Of a DNA stretch of 42,675 bases, positions 7,363 through 15,641 are shown one piece after another. The DNA lies in the NCBI GenBank assembly GCA_965368085.1, contig CBDULP010000020.1, positions 1 through 42,675 of the forward strand, read 5' to 3'. The stretch comes from Peptoclostridium sp965368085. GTDB taxonomy: Bacteria; Bacillota; Clostridia; Peptostreptococcales; Peptostreptococcaceae. The position numbers and the translations under genes were made by a program. Each line of letters begins with the position of its first letter. Within the stretch, counting starts at the first letter, position 1. Below the pieces are notes generated by a model, which was not told the DNA's origin, did not search any database, and worked only from the letters and a program-made list of their open reading frames with translations.

Positions 7363-9255
7363 CTAAGCCTCTCCGAGGTACTGTATTCCCGAAAACATGA
7401 ACCTCACTCGCTCCACATCTTCCCTGCTTCCAACCATCATAAGCGTATCCCCGAATTCGAGAACGTCGTTTCCGTGAGGTATTATCTTTTCGTCTCCTCT
7501 GAGTATCGAAAGTATCAGGCAGTCTCCGGGCAGGCTTAGCCTTGATATGGCCATTCCTGAAATATCCGGGTTGAGAACCCTTATTTCCGCCACATAGAAC
7601 TCGTCCTGATGCTGGAAGAACATATCCGATGCATTTGGGGCTATTATGAGGTTTTCTATTATAAGCGCACTTGCAAAGTCTGGAGATATGGCAACTACAT
7701 TTTCAAGTTCCACGCAGTCCGGAGCCTTGGAGTTGTTTGTTGCAAGTATGACCTTTTCCACTCCAAGTTTCTTATTGAGTGCATCGCATACTTTGCATAC
7801 CTTTGCATACATAGATTCATCCACGTATGACACCACTACATTTTGTGCCTGTTCTATGCCGGTGGTTTTGAGCCATTCCAGGTCTGAAGGATCGCCTATA
7901 TAGAGATTTCCTCCCGCATATGCGGATCCTTCAAAGTTGTCTTCGGTAAATGCTATTGCAACAACGTCCACTCCGCTTTTTTTGAGTCTTCTTATGAGGA
8001 GAAGGCTTTTTTCATTTATTCCGACTATAAAAGTCTTTTTCTTTTCAGGCTCCTCGGCCCTGCCCATCATGTGGTTGAAGAAAAGCGGAGAAAGCGTGCA
8101 TGTGGCTATTGCTACAAGTATTACGCTTCCATTCACTTCCTTGCTCAGTATTCCAAGTTTAAGGCCTATTGCGCTCGCGGCTATTATGAGGCTCAGCCTT
8201 GATGAGAGCAAAAAGCCCGCAGCCGATGCCATTTTTAGCGGATACGTTCCCCTGAGCATCAGCGCCGGTATGAACTTGACCGCATATGCAGCCGCCAATA
8301 GCCCCGGCAGGAGTATCAGTGCCTTGGGATTCGAAAGCACGTCCTTTATGTCAAAGTTGGCTCCTACCATTATGAAGAATATCGGTATGAAAAAGCCGTA
8401 CCCTATTGCGTCGAGCTTTGATGAGAGCTGAGAGCTTTCCCCTTCCGTGATAAACGACACTATCACTCCGGCCAAAAACGCCCCCAGTATTATCTCCGTT
8501 CCCAGCACCTGAGAAAGGGCTATGAATACAAGTATCAGCGCAAATGTCCCTCTGACCTTTATCTGAGAGGTGGCATGCGAAAGCTCGTGCATGAGGTCTT
8601 CTATCACCTTGTTTTTCACGACCTTGCTTGCCGCCTTGTATACCACGAAAAACGCTACAAACAGGAGCAATGAAAGAAGCACCCTGTAAGTGGCTCCTGA
8701 AGTGTAAAACGCTATGAAAAACGTTATTAGAGTCATTGTTCCAAAGTCGGAAACTATTGCTGAAAGCAGTATAGTCTGGCCGAAGTCCGTATTTATGAGG
8801 TTCTTTTCCTTTAATATTGGAACTACTATGCCCAGCGAAGTCGTGCTGAGTATAAGCGTCATGAGATACGCATCCCTCACAAGCCCCATGTCTTTTAGAA
8901 CTGATGATATTGCAAATGAAAAGCCCAGAGTCATTGCAAATATCACAAGAGCGGTGGCCACAGGGTCCTTGTACCATTTCTGTCCTTCCCTTTTTACAGG
9001 CTTTATGAACTTGAAATCTATTTCAAGCCCCGAAAGAAACATCAAAAACACAAGTCCGAAAGTGTAAAGGAATGTTAGCCATGATGATTCTTCTATGAGT
9101 CCAAATCCGCTCTTTCCAACTATCATTCCTGCTATTATCTCTCCCACGACTATTGGTATTGGCAGGAATTTAAGTTTTCTTATTACTATGGGCACAAAAA
9201 GAGCCAAAAGAACTATTACGAGCAGCGATATATACGATATGTCCCCATGTTCCAT
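7363..9255 (-). CDS. CPA2-family monovalent cation/proton antiporter with RCK (TrkA) domains
   Basis: 630 residues. About 12 membrane helices fill residues 1-385, with CPA2 patterns FLSGLEIDF and LLSAIVSDFGTM. A Rossmann TrkA-N domain follows (about 398-515, starting TFIVGINEKSLLLI). A TrkA-C domain (about 545-620, ISRLSLPGDCLILSILRG) ends the protein. The layout is that of KefB/GerN/NapA-type K+ or Na+/H+ antiporters gated by nucleotides. The N domain lacks a clean GxGxxG (it reads GINEKS), so NAD binding may be altered. ATG 9255 has GGGAG upstream. It is monocistronic in appearance. Confidence 0.9.
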   Translation of the reverse strand: MEHGDISYISLLVIVLLALFVPIVIRKLKFLPIPIVVGEIIAGMIVGKSGFGLIEESSWLTFLYTFGLVFLMFLSGLEIDFKFIKPVKREGQKWYKDPVATALVIFAMTLGFSFAISSVLKDMGLVRDAYLMTLILSTTSLGIVVPILKEKNLINTDFGQTILLSAIVSDFGTMTLITFFIAFYTSGATYRVLLSLLLFVAFFVVYKAASKVVKNKVIEDLMHELSHATSQIKVRGTFALILVFIALSQVLGTEIILGAFLAGVIVSFITEGESSQLSSKLDAIGYGFFIPIFFIMVGANFDIKDVLSNPKALILLPGLLAAAYAVKFIPALMLRGTYPLKMASAAGFLLSSRLSLIIAASAIGLKLGILSKEVNGSVILVAIATCTLSPLFFNHMMGRAEEPEKKKTFIVGINEKSLLLIRRLKKSGVDVVAIAFTEDNFEGSAYAGGNLYIGDPSDLEWLKTTGIEQAQNVVVSYVDESMYAKVCKVCDALNKKLGVEKVILATNNSKAPDCVELENVVAISPDFASALIIENLIIAPNASDMFFQHQDEFYVAEIRVLNPDISGMAISRLSLPGDCLILSILRGDEKIIPHGNDVLEFGDTLMMVGSREDVERVRFMFSGIQYLGEA

Positions 9256-9344
9256 TATTCAGCAGCTCCCTTCGAAATTTTATAGGTTTAAATGCGTCAG
9301 CATGTGTACGTTTGAATTTGGACTTTTCAGTTTTTTATATTTTA

Positions 9345-9358
9345 TCACAATTTTGTGA
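9345..9358. promoter_or_regulatory. Palindrome upstream of the CPA2 antiporter gene
   Basis: TCACAA-TT-TTGTGA is a 6-bp inverted repeat about 90 bases upstream of the start. It sits in an AT-rich promoter-like stretch. The arm polarity is opposite to the usual Rex or CRP boxes (TTGTGA then TCACAA), so no regulator is assigned. Confidence 0.35.
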
Positions 9359-9424
9359 AATAGTATTCATGCATATTAAAAATTTTAACCTCCAACGGGT
9401 GAAGCCACAGGATTTTGCTGTAAT

Positions 9425-9454
9425 TGGAAAAACCGCCATTTTACATGGCGGTTT
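9425..9454 (-). terminator. Terminator overlapping the 3' end of the alpha-CTD gene
   Basis: AAAACCGCCAT pairs with ATGGCGGTTTT (11 bp, loop of about 4). On the minus strand it continues with T residues. The right arm lies inside the last codons of the alpha-CTD gene. Confidence 0.85.
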
Positions 9455-9872
9455 TAGCTTCGTTTTTTATTTCTTCCCATCGACACTGCCTCTTGTCGAA
9501 GTATATGTAGTTTATGCATATATTCTCACCTGAAACAGGATTGAACAGTTCGAATCTGTTCTTGTCCTTTTCGCTTTTCTTGAGCGTTATATGTTCACCA
9601 GAGTCGCTTTTGAAAATCCTGTTCGGATTATTCCCAAGCATTTTCAAGACTTCCCAAGTCTTGTACGTTTTGGCCGTCTCGTACACTTCTCCTCCAATGA
9701 CACTCATTATCTCTTTGAGAGTACTGTATCCAAGCCCTCTTATCGCAAGCAGGTCGTCAGCGCTCTTTGTCGAGAGATCCTCTACATATCTTATGTTTCC
9801 CCTTCTAAGGCAGTTATAGGTTCTTATTGAAAACCTGAGTTCTTCAATAGGTGTCTTATTAATGCCTCTCAT
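9441..9872 (-). CDS. Free-standing RNA polymerase alpha C-terminal-domain-like protein
   Basis: 143 residues. Residues 8-58 closely follow the RpoA C-terminal domain: PIEELRFSIRTYNCLRRG, then VEDLSTKSADDLLAIRGLGYSTLKEI. This includes the helix-hairpin-helix GLGYSTLKEI and the RTYNCLRR region that contacts UP-element DNA in true alpha. The rest (about 70-143, basic and aromatic) is not recognised; it ends with NYIYFDKRQCRWEEIKNEA. There is no assembly domain, so it is not a core alpha subunit. ATG 9872 has GGAGGGG four bases upstream; a start at 9890 lacks a site. A DNA-binding or sigma/activator-interacting regulator is inferred. Confidence 0.8.
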   Translation of the reverse strand: MRGINKTPIEELRFSIRTYNCLRRGNIRYVEDLSTKSADDLLAIRGLGYSTLKEIMSVIGGEVYETAKTYKTWEVLKMLGNNPNRIFKSDSGEHITLKKSEKDKNRFELFNPVSGENICINYIYFDKRQCRWEEIKNEAKTAM

Positions 9873-10040
9873 GCTACCCCTCCGATGCACTTTGAATTTG
9901 TTCGTTTTTTGTTTTGTTTTTCACATTATTTGAAACTTATTTCGACTTTTCCATTTTAATTCCGTTTCCGGCAATTGTCCAATATCTTTTTTCAATGGCT
10001 GCTATGTCTTTTATTGTATTTTTTTATATATATTTGGTTT

Positions 10041-10069
10041 ATTCTATATTTATTCCATCGTTTTCTCAA
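10041..10069 (-). promoter_or_regulatory. Candidate sigma-A promoter for the alpha-CTD gene
   Basis: On the minus strand: TTGAGA (10069-10064), 17-base spacer, TAGAAT (10046-10041). It would give a leader of about 165 bases with no obvious structure. The rest of 9873-10110 is AT-rich and shows no gene. Confidence 0.5.
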
Positions 10070-10110
10070 TATGGCCCATTTAAGGAATTTTTATTCATCT
10101 TCAGCTCATT

Positions 10111-10145
10111 AAAATTCCCCGGACGATATTCTCCGGGGAATTTTT
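10111..10145. terminator. Terminator after the small charged-protein gene
   Basis: AAAATTCCCCGGA (10111-10123) pairs with TCCGGGGAATTTT (10132-10144); loop 8. T-runs exist on both strands. Confidence 0.85.
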
Positions 10146-10245
10146 GCAGCCTTGAATTTTTTAAAAAGACTTCCTAATGAAGCATTTTTAACCCTAAACC
10201 GATCAGGATTTCTGAATATTTTCAAAGCTTCTCATTCAATGCCTT

Positions 10246-10524
10246 CTATTTTTCATGAAGCGTTTCGTCTATCTCCATTATCTGCACTTCTATTTTCTTT
10301 ATTTCATCCACCATTGTAAGCACCTTTGACCTGTCTATCTCTTCACCGTTTGAATACACAGAATACACGTATTCCCCTATTTCAGCTTTCTTTTCCTTTA
10401 TGACCTTCTCATGTTTTCCCTTTTCCAGCTTGAGCTTTTGCTTTTCGACTGCCTCGGATGACTTCGACCCTATTGCACTTGCAGCATCCTTAGTCTTCTC
10501 GCCTATTTTTTTCATTACACCCAT
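10246..10524 (-). CDS. Small charged, helical protein of unknown function
   Basis: 92 residues, about one third Lys/Glu. An amphipathic, Ala/Ser-rich N terminus (MGVMKKIGEKTKDAASAIG) is followed by a coiled-coil-like C terminus (VDEIKKIEVQIMEIDETL). The start has GGAGGGG eight bases upstream, so it is a real gene. I do not recognise a family. The N terminus looks like those of small membrane-edge or stress proteins, but this is only an impression. It is flanked by terminators on both sides and so is monocistronic. The segment 10525-10716 upstream holds no gene I can support. Confidence 0.65.
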   Translation of the reverse strand: MGVMKKIGEKTKDAASAIGSKSSEAVEKQKLKLEKGKHEKVIKEKKAEIGEYVYSVYSNGEEIDRSKVLTMVDEIKKIEVQIMEIDETLHEK

Positions 10525-10716
10525 AGATTAATCCCCTCCGTTTATGTTTTGGTTGGAATGCACACCCAGCCGCCAAGAGGCTTTAATTCTCACATGACCG
10601 CCTTGGGTAAAATCCTGACCAGGTCTCTTTTTGCATATCTGTTTTATACCCAATCCTTTCAAAACATTCACATGAAATGTATTATATGCGAGCATGCTCA
10701 ATCAGCAATAACAAAA

Positions 10717-10757
10717 ATTAAACGCGGCCGCACTGGCTGGCATGCGGCCGCATTTAA
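10717..10757 (-). terminator. Terminator after nhaC, stem of two NotI-type octamers
   Basis: GCGGCCGC (10724-10731) pairs with GCGGCCGC (10744-10751), extended by A/T pairs; loop of 12. On the minus strand it is followed by TTTAATTTTTG. The GC-only stem stands out from its AT-rich surroundings. Confidence 0.8.
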
Positions 10758-10814
10758 TGTTCCTCTATAAAATGATTTCTATGGTTTAGTACTTCATAAT
10801 GAAGAGTTTCAGCT

Positions 10815-12137
10815 CTATGCGATTTTCGATTCCGTTCCTTTTTCAGAATCCTTGAACTGAGGAATTCCAAATACTATTGCAAGCGTGCCCATTGCAAGCG
10901 TAAGGAATGGATAGTACATATATTTCACTATTTCAAATGATGCAATGCCGCCTACTCCTGACGCCACAAGTAGCTGTGCCCCGTAAGGTATTATCCCCTG
11001 CCAAGAGCTCGAGAATATGTCCAGAAGACTGGCAGACCTTTTGGGGTCTATATCGTAATCCTTTGCTATGTCTTTTGCAAGAGGCCCCGCCATAACTATA
11101 GTTATTGTGTTGTTTGCCGTACATATGTCGACAAGGCTCGTGAGAATCGCTATTCCCAGCTCGCCGCCCCTTCTTCCACTCACCCTGTTGTGTATGAACG
11201 ATATCAGGAAATCTATTCCACCATTCAGTTTGATAAGCTCAACAAGCCCGCCTATCACTATCGATATCATTGCAAGGTCTTCCATTCCCTGCATGCCCTC
11301 AGCAGCAGTCTGAAGAAGCCCCATAATGTCAAAGCTTCCATTCATCATTCCTATTGCTCCCGAAAGCACTACTCCGCCTGTAAGCACTGCAAGAACGTTA
11401 ACACCCATAAGAGCAGCTCCCAAAACCGCTATGTAAGGAATTATCTTTACAAGGCTGTACGGATGCGCCTGTGTAACCGCTCCTGAACCTGCGCCTGCCG
11501 AAAATGCGAGTATTATTGCAGTTATTATCGCAGCAGGCAGAACTATTATAAAGTTCATTTTGAACTTGTCCTTCATTCCACAACCTTGTGTTCTCGCCGC
11601 AGCTATTGTCGTATCGGATATCATCGAAAGGTTGTCACCAAACATAGACCCTCCGACTACAGCTGCAAGCGCAAGTGCCACAGGTATACCTGTTTGCTCC
11701 GATATTCCAACTCCTATTGGTGCAAGCGCCACTATGGTACCCATTGAAGTTCCCATTGAAAGCGATATGAAGCAGCATATTACAAACGTTCCAGCTAAAA
11801 GCAGATTCTGTGGAAGTATTGTAAGCCCGAAGTTAACTGTAGACTCAACGCCTCCCATCGCCTTTGAAACCGCACCGAATGCACCTGCAAGTATGAATAT
11901 TATACACATAAGTATTATATTCGGATCGCTTGCCCCTTTACAAAACACTTCTATTTTCTCATTAAGCGAAACTTTAGTATTCATTGCTATTGCAACAACA
12001 GTAGCTATTATGAAAGCTACAAGCACTGGCATTGCGTAAAAATTCTCAGTTATTATTCCAGATCCTATAAAAAGAAGCAAAAAAACCAGTAGTGGTAAAA
12101 GTCCTATCGCACTCCCCTTTGATGTTTTCCTTTCCAT
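10815..12137 (-). CDS. nhaC: NhaC-family Na+/H+ antiporter
   Basis: 440 residues with about 11 helices. It has family patterns SLSMGTSMGTIVALAPIG, VVGGSMFGDNLSMISDTTIAAARTQG and DICTANNTITIVMAG, with the Asp residues expected for cation binding. The last region (SSWQGIIPYGAQLLVA) is also typical. The start at 12137 is chosen because GGAGGAG lies six bases upstream; two earlier in-frame ATGs overlap this site. Amino-acid-linked NhaC members (for example malate/lactate or Na+-lysine types) exist, so the counter-substrate is not certain. A promoter with TATAAT lies just upstream. Confidence 0.88.
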   Translation of the reverse strand: MERKTSKGSAIGLLPLLVFLLLFIGSGIITENFYAMPVLVAFIIATVVAIAMNTKVSLNEKIEVFCKGASDPNIILMCIIFILAGAFGAVSKAMGGVESTVNFGLTILPQNLLLAGTFVICCFISLSMGTSMGTIVALAPIGVGISEQTGIPVALALAAVVGGSMFGDNLSMISDTTIAAARTQGCGMKDKFKMNFIIVLPAAIITAIILAFSAGAGSGAVTQAHPYSLVKIIPYIAVLGAALMGVNVLAVLTGGVVLSGAIGMMNGSFDIMGLLQTAAEGMQGMEDLAMISIVIGGLVELIKLNGGIDFLISFIHNRVSGRRGGELGIAILTSLVDICTANNTITIVMAGPLAKDIAKDYDIDPKRSASLLDIFSSSWQGIIPYGAQLLVASGVGGIASFEIVKYMYYPFLTLAMGTLAIVFGIPQFKDSEKGTESKIA

Positions 12138-12180
12138 TGCCATCTCCTCCATTGCCTGTATTTTTAATGCCGGCAATATG

Positions 12181-12209
12181 ATTATACACGCTATGAAGTG
12201 TCATTGAAA
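12181..12209 (-). promoter_or_regulatory. Candidate sigma-A promoter for nhaC
   Basis: On the minus strand: TTTCAA (12209-12204), 17 bases, TATAAT (12186-12181), 44 bases before the chosen start. Confidence 0.6.
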
Positions 12210-12251
12210 ATAGTTTTTACTGATAATTGTTATTTTTTTGATAAATCTTCC

Positions 12252-13508
12252 TTATAGAGAATATTCTCTATTTTCAAACGCAAATTCATTCATACAGGCT
12301 TCTATCTGCTCAAAAACACTTTTCCAGCTCTTTGAGTGGATTTCATGCTTTACCGACTCCGTCCATGAATCTCCAGATTCCCTTATGTTTTGAATCTGAT
12401 TTTCTATGGCTTCCTTGAGCCTTTTCACGAAATCTTCAACATCCTCTTCATATGGAACGTCAGTATTGAGCCTTGGGAGGTCCACGTATTCAATTGCAGT
12501 GCTTTTGTTTATATTCTCGCCTATCCAGTCTTTTACTCCCGGTATGTCCGTAGCAACCACGCGAAGGCCGCTCGCAAGAGCCTCCATTATTACAAGCGGC
12601 AGCCCCTCGTAAAACGACGGCAGCACAAATATGTCGCTTCTTTTAAAAAGTTGCGCCAATTGGCTGTGGCTGAGCATCCCCGCAAATTCTACACGTGCCG
12701 AGCTATTCTTCGCCCTTTCCCTTATGCTTTTTTCCTCTTGCCCGCTTCCCGCTCCCGCAAGCACAATGTGAACATCTTCTTTGACATCGAGCATATCCAC
12801 CGCGTCCATAAGCTGCATGAGTCCTTTTGAAAAGCTGAGCTTTCCGGCATACGCTATGTCTATTCCACTTTTCCTTCTTTTATATTCTGCATTTTTGCCG
12901 CAGTTGAATACAGACGAATCGTATCCGCATCCCGATATGCTTATCCTATCCTTTGTAATCCCGTATATTCGGTTTATACTCTCTCTTTGGTGCTCGTTCA
13001 ACGCCATTACCCCGCAAAGGTCTTTACAGCCCTCTATGACCCTTTCCTTAAAACGAGGGCAAAGTTCAAGCTGCCTCAGGTCAGTCCCATGGCATATTCC
13101 TATAACCGGTATTCCCCTGCTGTTTTTCACCGCCATGGATGTAAGTATCCACAGGTGATGGCTTATTATTACGTCAGGTTCAAACTCTTCTATGGCCTTT
13201 TCCAGAGCATGTTCGAACAGCCCTTCCCATTTTTGAAGCATTGCGCAGTCAATCTGCGAATATTTTGTACTGCTGTAAGGCATTACATCGCTCATTCCAA
13301 TCACTGGAAAAGGCAGGTTCTGGCTTTCAAATTCAACCGGATATAAAGCCACATCGGCTCTCCAGCTTTCGATGTCCTCCGCAACCACTCCGGCAACCAC
13401 CGCCTGAGAATACCCTTTCTCCTGCGCATTTTGCACAAGTGCGCTCAAAAATATGCCGCTTCCGGTCTTTTTGGGCCTTTGGCTTATTATATGAAGTATT
13501 TTTTTCAA
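12252..13508 (-). CDS. GT4-family glycosyltransferase
   Basis: 418 residues with a GT-B fold. The N-terminal domain shows KKTGSGIFLSALV (acceptor loop) and DVIISHHLWI. The C-terminal domain has AYAGKLSFSKGL and the nucleotide-sugar motif EGLPLVIMEALASGLRVVATDIPG, with the paired Glu residues of retaining GT4 enzymes. It transfers a sugar to an unknown acceptor. A GTG at 13517 would open nine bases earlier, but it overlaps the AGAGGTGA site; the TTG at 13508 has proper spacing. It stands alone, with no polysaccharide genes nearby. Substrate cannot be told from the sequence. Confidence 0.85.
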   Translation of the reverse strand: MKKILHIISQRPKKTGSGIFLSALVQNAQEKGYSQAVVAGVVAEDIESWRADVALYPVEFESQNLPFPVIGMSDVMPYSSTKYSQIDCAMLQKWEGLFEHALEKAIEEFEPDVIISHHLWILTSMAVKNSRGIPVIGICHGTDLRQLELCPRFKERVIEGCKDLCGVMALNEHQRESINRIYGITKDRISISGCGYDSSVFNCGKNAEYKRRKSGIDIAYAGKLSFSKGLMQLMDAVDMLDVKEDVHIVLAGAGSGQEEKSIRERAKNSSARVEFAGMLSHSQLAQLFKRSDIFVLPSFYEGLPLVIMEALASGLRVVATDIPGVKDWIGENINKSTAIEYVDLPRLNTDVPYEEDVEDFVKRLKEAIENQIQNIRESGDSWTESVKHEIHSKSWKSVFEQIEACMNEFAFENREYSL

Positions 13509-13626
13509 TTCAATCACCTCTTGATCACATAGCTCTTAGACAGGTATATATGCATTCGCAATATTCATCTGTATTGCTGTCATTTTTATGATATATACCC
13601 GTTTCATAAATATATTCTATATGTTA

Positions 13627-13656
13627 ATTATATCCTATAATTTTTTTCTATAGCAA
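13627..13656 (-). promoter_or_regulatory. Candidate promoter for the glycosyltransferase gene
   Basis: On the minus strand: TTGCTA (13656-13651), 18 bases, TATAAT (13632-13627). The leader is about 115 bases and AT-rich. Confidence 0.5.
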
Positions 13657-13954
13657 TATAGTTTATAACACATGCTCATCAGCATTTCAACAGTTCCTAA
13701 AATGCACATATGTCTTTTCCAATTTAATACATATCATTTTTTCGCCCTGTGCAGGAACTTTTTCACAAAATCAGCACGGACACGTGTAAAACCAATCCTC
13801 ATAAAAAACCGGCCTCGATAGCAAGTTCCAGCTTTTATAAAACAACTATATTCTTCTGCCAAATAATTGAATTGAATGAAATTCATGCATCTCCAAAGTG
13901 CAAAGCACCCAAAAGGTTCAATCCTCAAATACCCGTGGTATTCAGTACAATATA
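13657..13954. other. Intergenic stretch without a supported gene
   Basis: Short frames of 64 and 68 codons overlap here on opposite strands. Neither has a ribosome site or family resemblance. I see nothing else in it. Confidence 0.6.
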
Positions 13955-13985
13955 AAAAGCCGGCCTTTGTCCAGGCCGGCTTTGA
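13955..13985. terminator. Terminator after the opine-type dehydrogenase gene
   Basis: AAAGCCGGCCT (13956-13966 region) pairs with AGGCCGGCTTT; loop of about 6. A-rich on the left gives a T-run on the minus strand. Confidence 0.88.
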
Positions 13986-14024
13986 TTTTTCAAATTATAA
14001 TAATGTCATATATATTTATGGCTT

Positions 14025-15125
14025 TTACGCCTCGTATCCATTATGAAGGAATTTCTTTATTTGCTCTACGTTCATTCCATCTATTCCTATATGCTCGACC
14101 CTTCTTCCGCCTTCCCAGTAGTCTTGGTCCTTAAGCGCGGACGCAAGTGTTACAACCGAGTCCATTACAGGAGTCTCAACTCCGACTTGTTTTGCTATGC
14201 TCGAAAGCAGAACCATGGCGTATGGTGTATCTTCAGTAAGATATCTGTCGTTAAGGTCTTTTGGCCCCTTAAGAGGATTGAATGCATCGCTGTCCCTGTA
14301 GCATTCATAGAGAGTCTCTCTCTTTGGCGCATATCCCATTGCGTAAAGCCTGTCCTTTATGTCTATCACCTTGTATCCAAAAGCCTTGCATATTTCCTGT
14401 CTTTCCTCGTCCACCCTCTCATTCACCCTTGCAACCGAAGGTGTTATGCCTTCTCTGTAGTGGTAATGCTCGCCTTTGAAATACTCTATCTTTCCAGCAT
14501 TAAGAACTACAGGTGCCGGGTGCGAAACTGGATTTCCGTTGTTAAGAGATGTTTCAAGCACGTCGGTTACAAGCTCGCATGATGGATATATGTCGCTTAC
14601 AAGCTCATACATCTGCTCGTTGTATTTAGCCGGGAATGATGCAAAGTAAAGTTTTGTGCACTCAAGCAGTATGTTCGCGCTGCTTGGCGAAGTCTTTCTC
14701 GCTGCGTACGGAAGCGTGTGCATCTCAGCTATTTTAACTCCGTCCAGCTTTCCCATGTCGTTTAATATTTTAGCCGTCAAAAGGGCTCCTCCAGTACTTC
14801 CCGGAGCAAGTATTATATTATGGCCGCTCTTTATGTGAGGCGCCATTATCCTTGCGACCTCAGCTTGTGTGTATGCAGGTATCACAGGCATTATTACGTC
14901 TACATCCGAAAATGCCTTTTCAATGTCCGTGGTCACATCATAAAGCATTGCGTCTCCATTTCTTCCGACTCCAGTCAGCTTTATGGTCTTGCTCTCAAGC
15001 ACTTCCTCTATTCTTGCCTTGTGCCTTTCATCAGCACAAAGTGTAACTCTGTGTCCTGCAAGTGTAAGATCTGCTGCAGCTGCAAATGCGCCGCTTCCAC
15101 CACCAAGTATCGCTATCTTCTTCAA
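14025..15125 (-). CDS. NAD(P)-dependent opine (octopine/nopaline) dehydrogenase family protein
   Basis: 366 residues. An N-terminal Rossmann fold starts KIAILGGGSGAFAAAADLTLAGH, with the GxGxxA-type loop at residues 7-13 or so. The C-terminal helical domain has NNGNPVSHPAPVVLNAGKIE, the His-containing motif of the octopine/nopaline dehydrogenase family. Such enzymes interconvert opines with an amino acid plus a 2-keto acid. The TTG start at 15125 has GGGAGG eight bases upstream. A TAXI-TRAP importer lies directly upstream on the same strand, separated by a terminator, so a role in amino-acid or opine use is inferred. Direction and substrate are not known. Confidence 0.82.
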   Translation of the reverse strand: MKKIAILGGGSGAFAAAADLTLAGHRVTLCADERHKARIEEVLESKTIKLTGVGRNGDAMLYDVTTDIEKAFSDVDVIMPVIPAYTQAEVARIMAPHIKSGHNIILAPGSTGGALLTAKILNDMGKLDGVKIAEMHTLPYAARKTSPSSANILLECTKLYFASFPAKYNEQMYELVSDIYPSCELVTDVLETSLNNGNPVSHPAPVVLNAGKIEYFKGEHYHYREGITPSVARVNERVDEERQEICKAFGYKVIDIKDRLYAMGYAPKRETLYECYRDSDAFNPLKGPKDLNDRYLTEDTPYAMVLLSSIAKQVGVETPVMDSVVTLASALKDQDYWEGGRRVEHIGIDGMNVEQIKKFLHNGYEA

Positions 15126-15573
15126 TAAAAATTCCTCCCTTTTGGTTTCCGTCTATTCTTCATATCTGGAATTTGCATATTTTAAGCAGGGCTTTTAGCC
15201 GCGGGAAATCCACATGGATAAATTTGGATGTTCCTGGGTGCAAAAAAACCTTTTGCGTAATGCCGTTTTTATTTTTGTTACAACCGCTTCAATAAAGTAT
15301 ATATTTCGAAAAGATACCGGCTATCCATGACTTCTGAGCAAGTATGGGCTTAGCCTTTCAGGGTAAGTTGTACATCAAAAGAAAAAATTGGAATGTATTT
15401 TTGAAAAGTTACCACTTTTCGCTTATATCTCTACATATATAATATCATATTTTGTCTTGATTTTTCAATTATTGCTTATGAATGGATTTAAATCTCATTT
15501 AAATTGCACTATCTGCTTTGCTCTTTTAGAATTTCTATTGACCTTTGACTGTCAATTTTAACACTTTGCAATA
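15126..15573 (-). other. Long leader region of the opine-type dehydrogenase gene
   Basis: This stretch has no supported gene. The minus strand between about 15420 and 15130 contains several short inverted repeats, for example GCAAAA-GGTT-TTTTGC near 15240-15256 and GATAGCCGGTATC near 15317-15330. It may be a structured 5' leader; I match it to no known riboswitch. Confidence 0.35.
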
Positions 15574-15606
15574 TAAAAGCCCCTGACTTTCCTGTCAGGG
15601 GCTTTC
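15574..15606. terminator. Terminator after the TRAP permease gene
   Basis: GCCCCTGAC (15579-15587) pairs with GTCAGGGGC (15594-15602), with AAAA on the left (T-run on the minus strand). Confidence 0.88.
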
Positions 15607-15641
15607 ATTTTCAAATGCACTGCTTATATATAGCTTTTTTG

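Noticed and set aside
13734..13955. Short overlapping frames on both strands between the glycosyltransferase and the opine-type dehydrogenase.
   Set aside because: No ribosome site, no hydrophobic or family pattern, and biased low-complexity codons.
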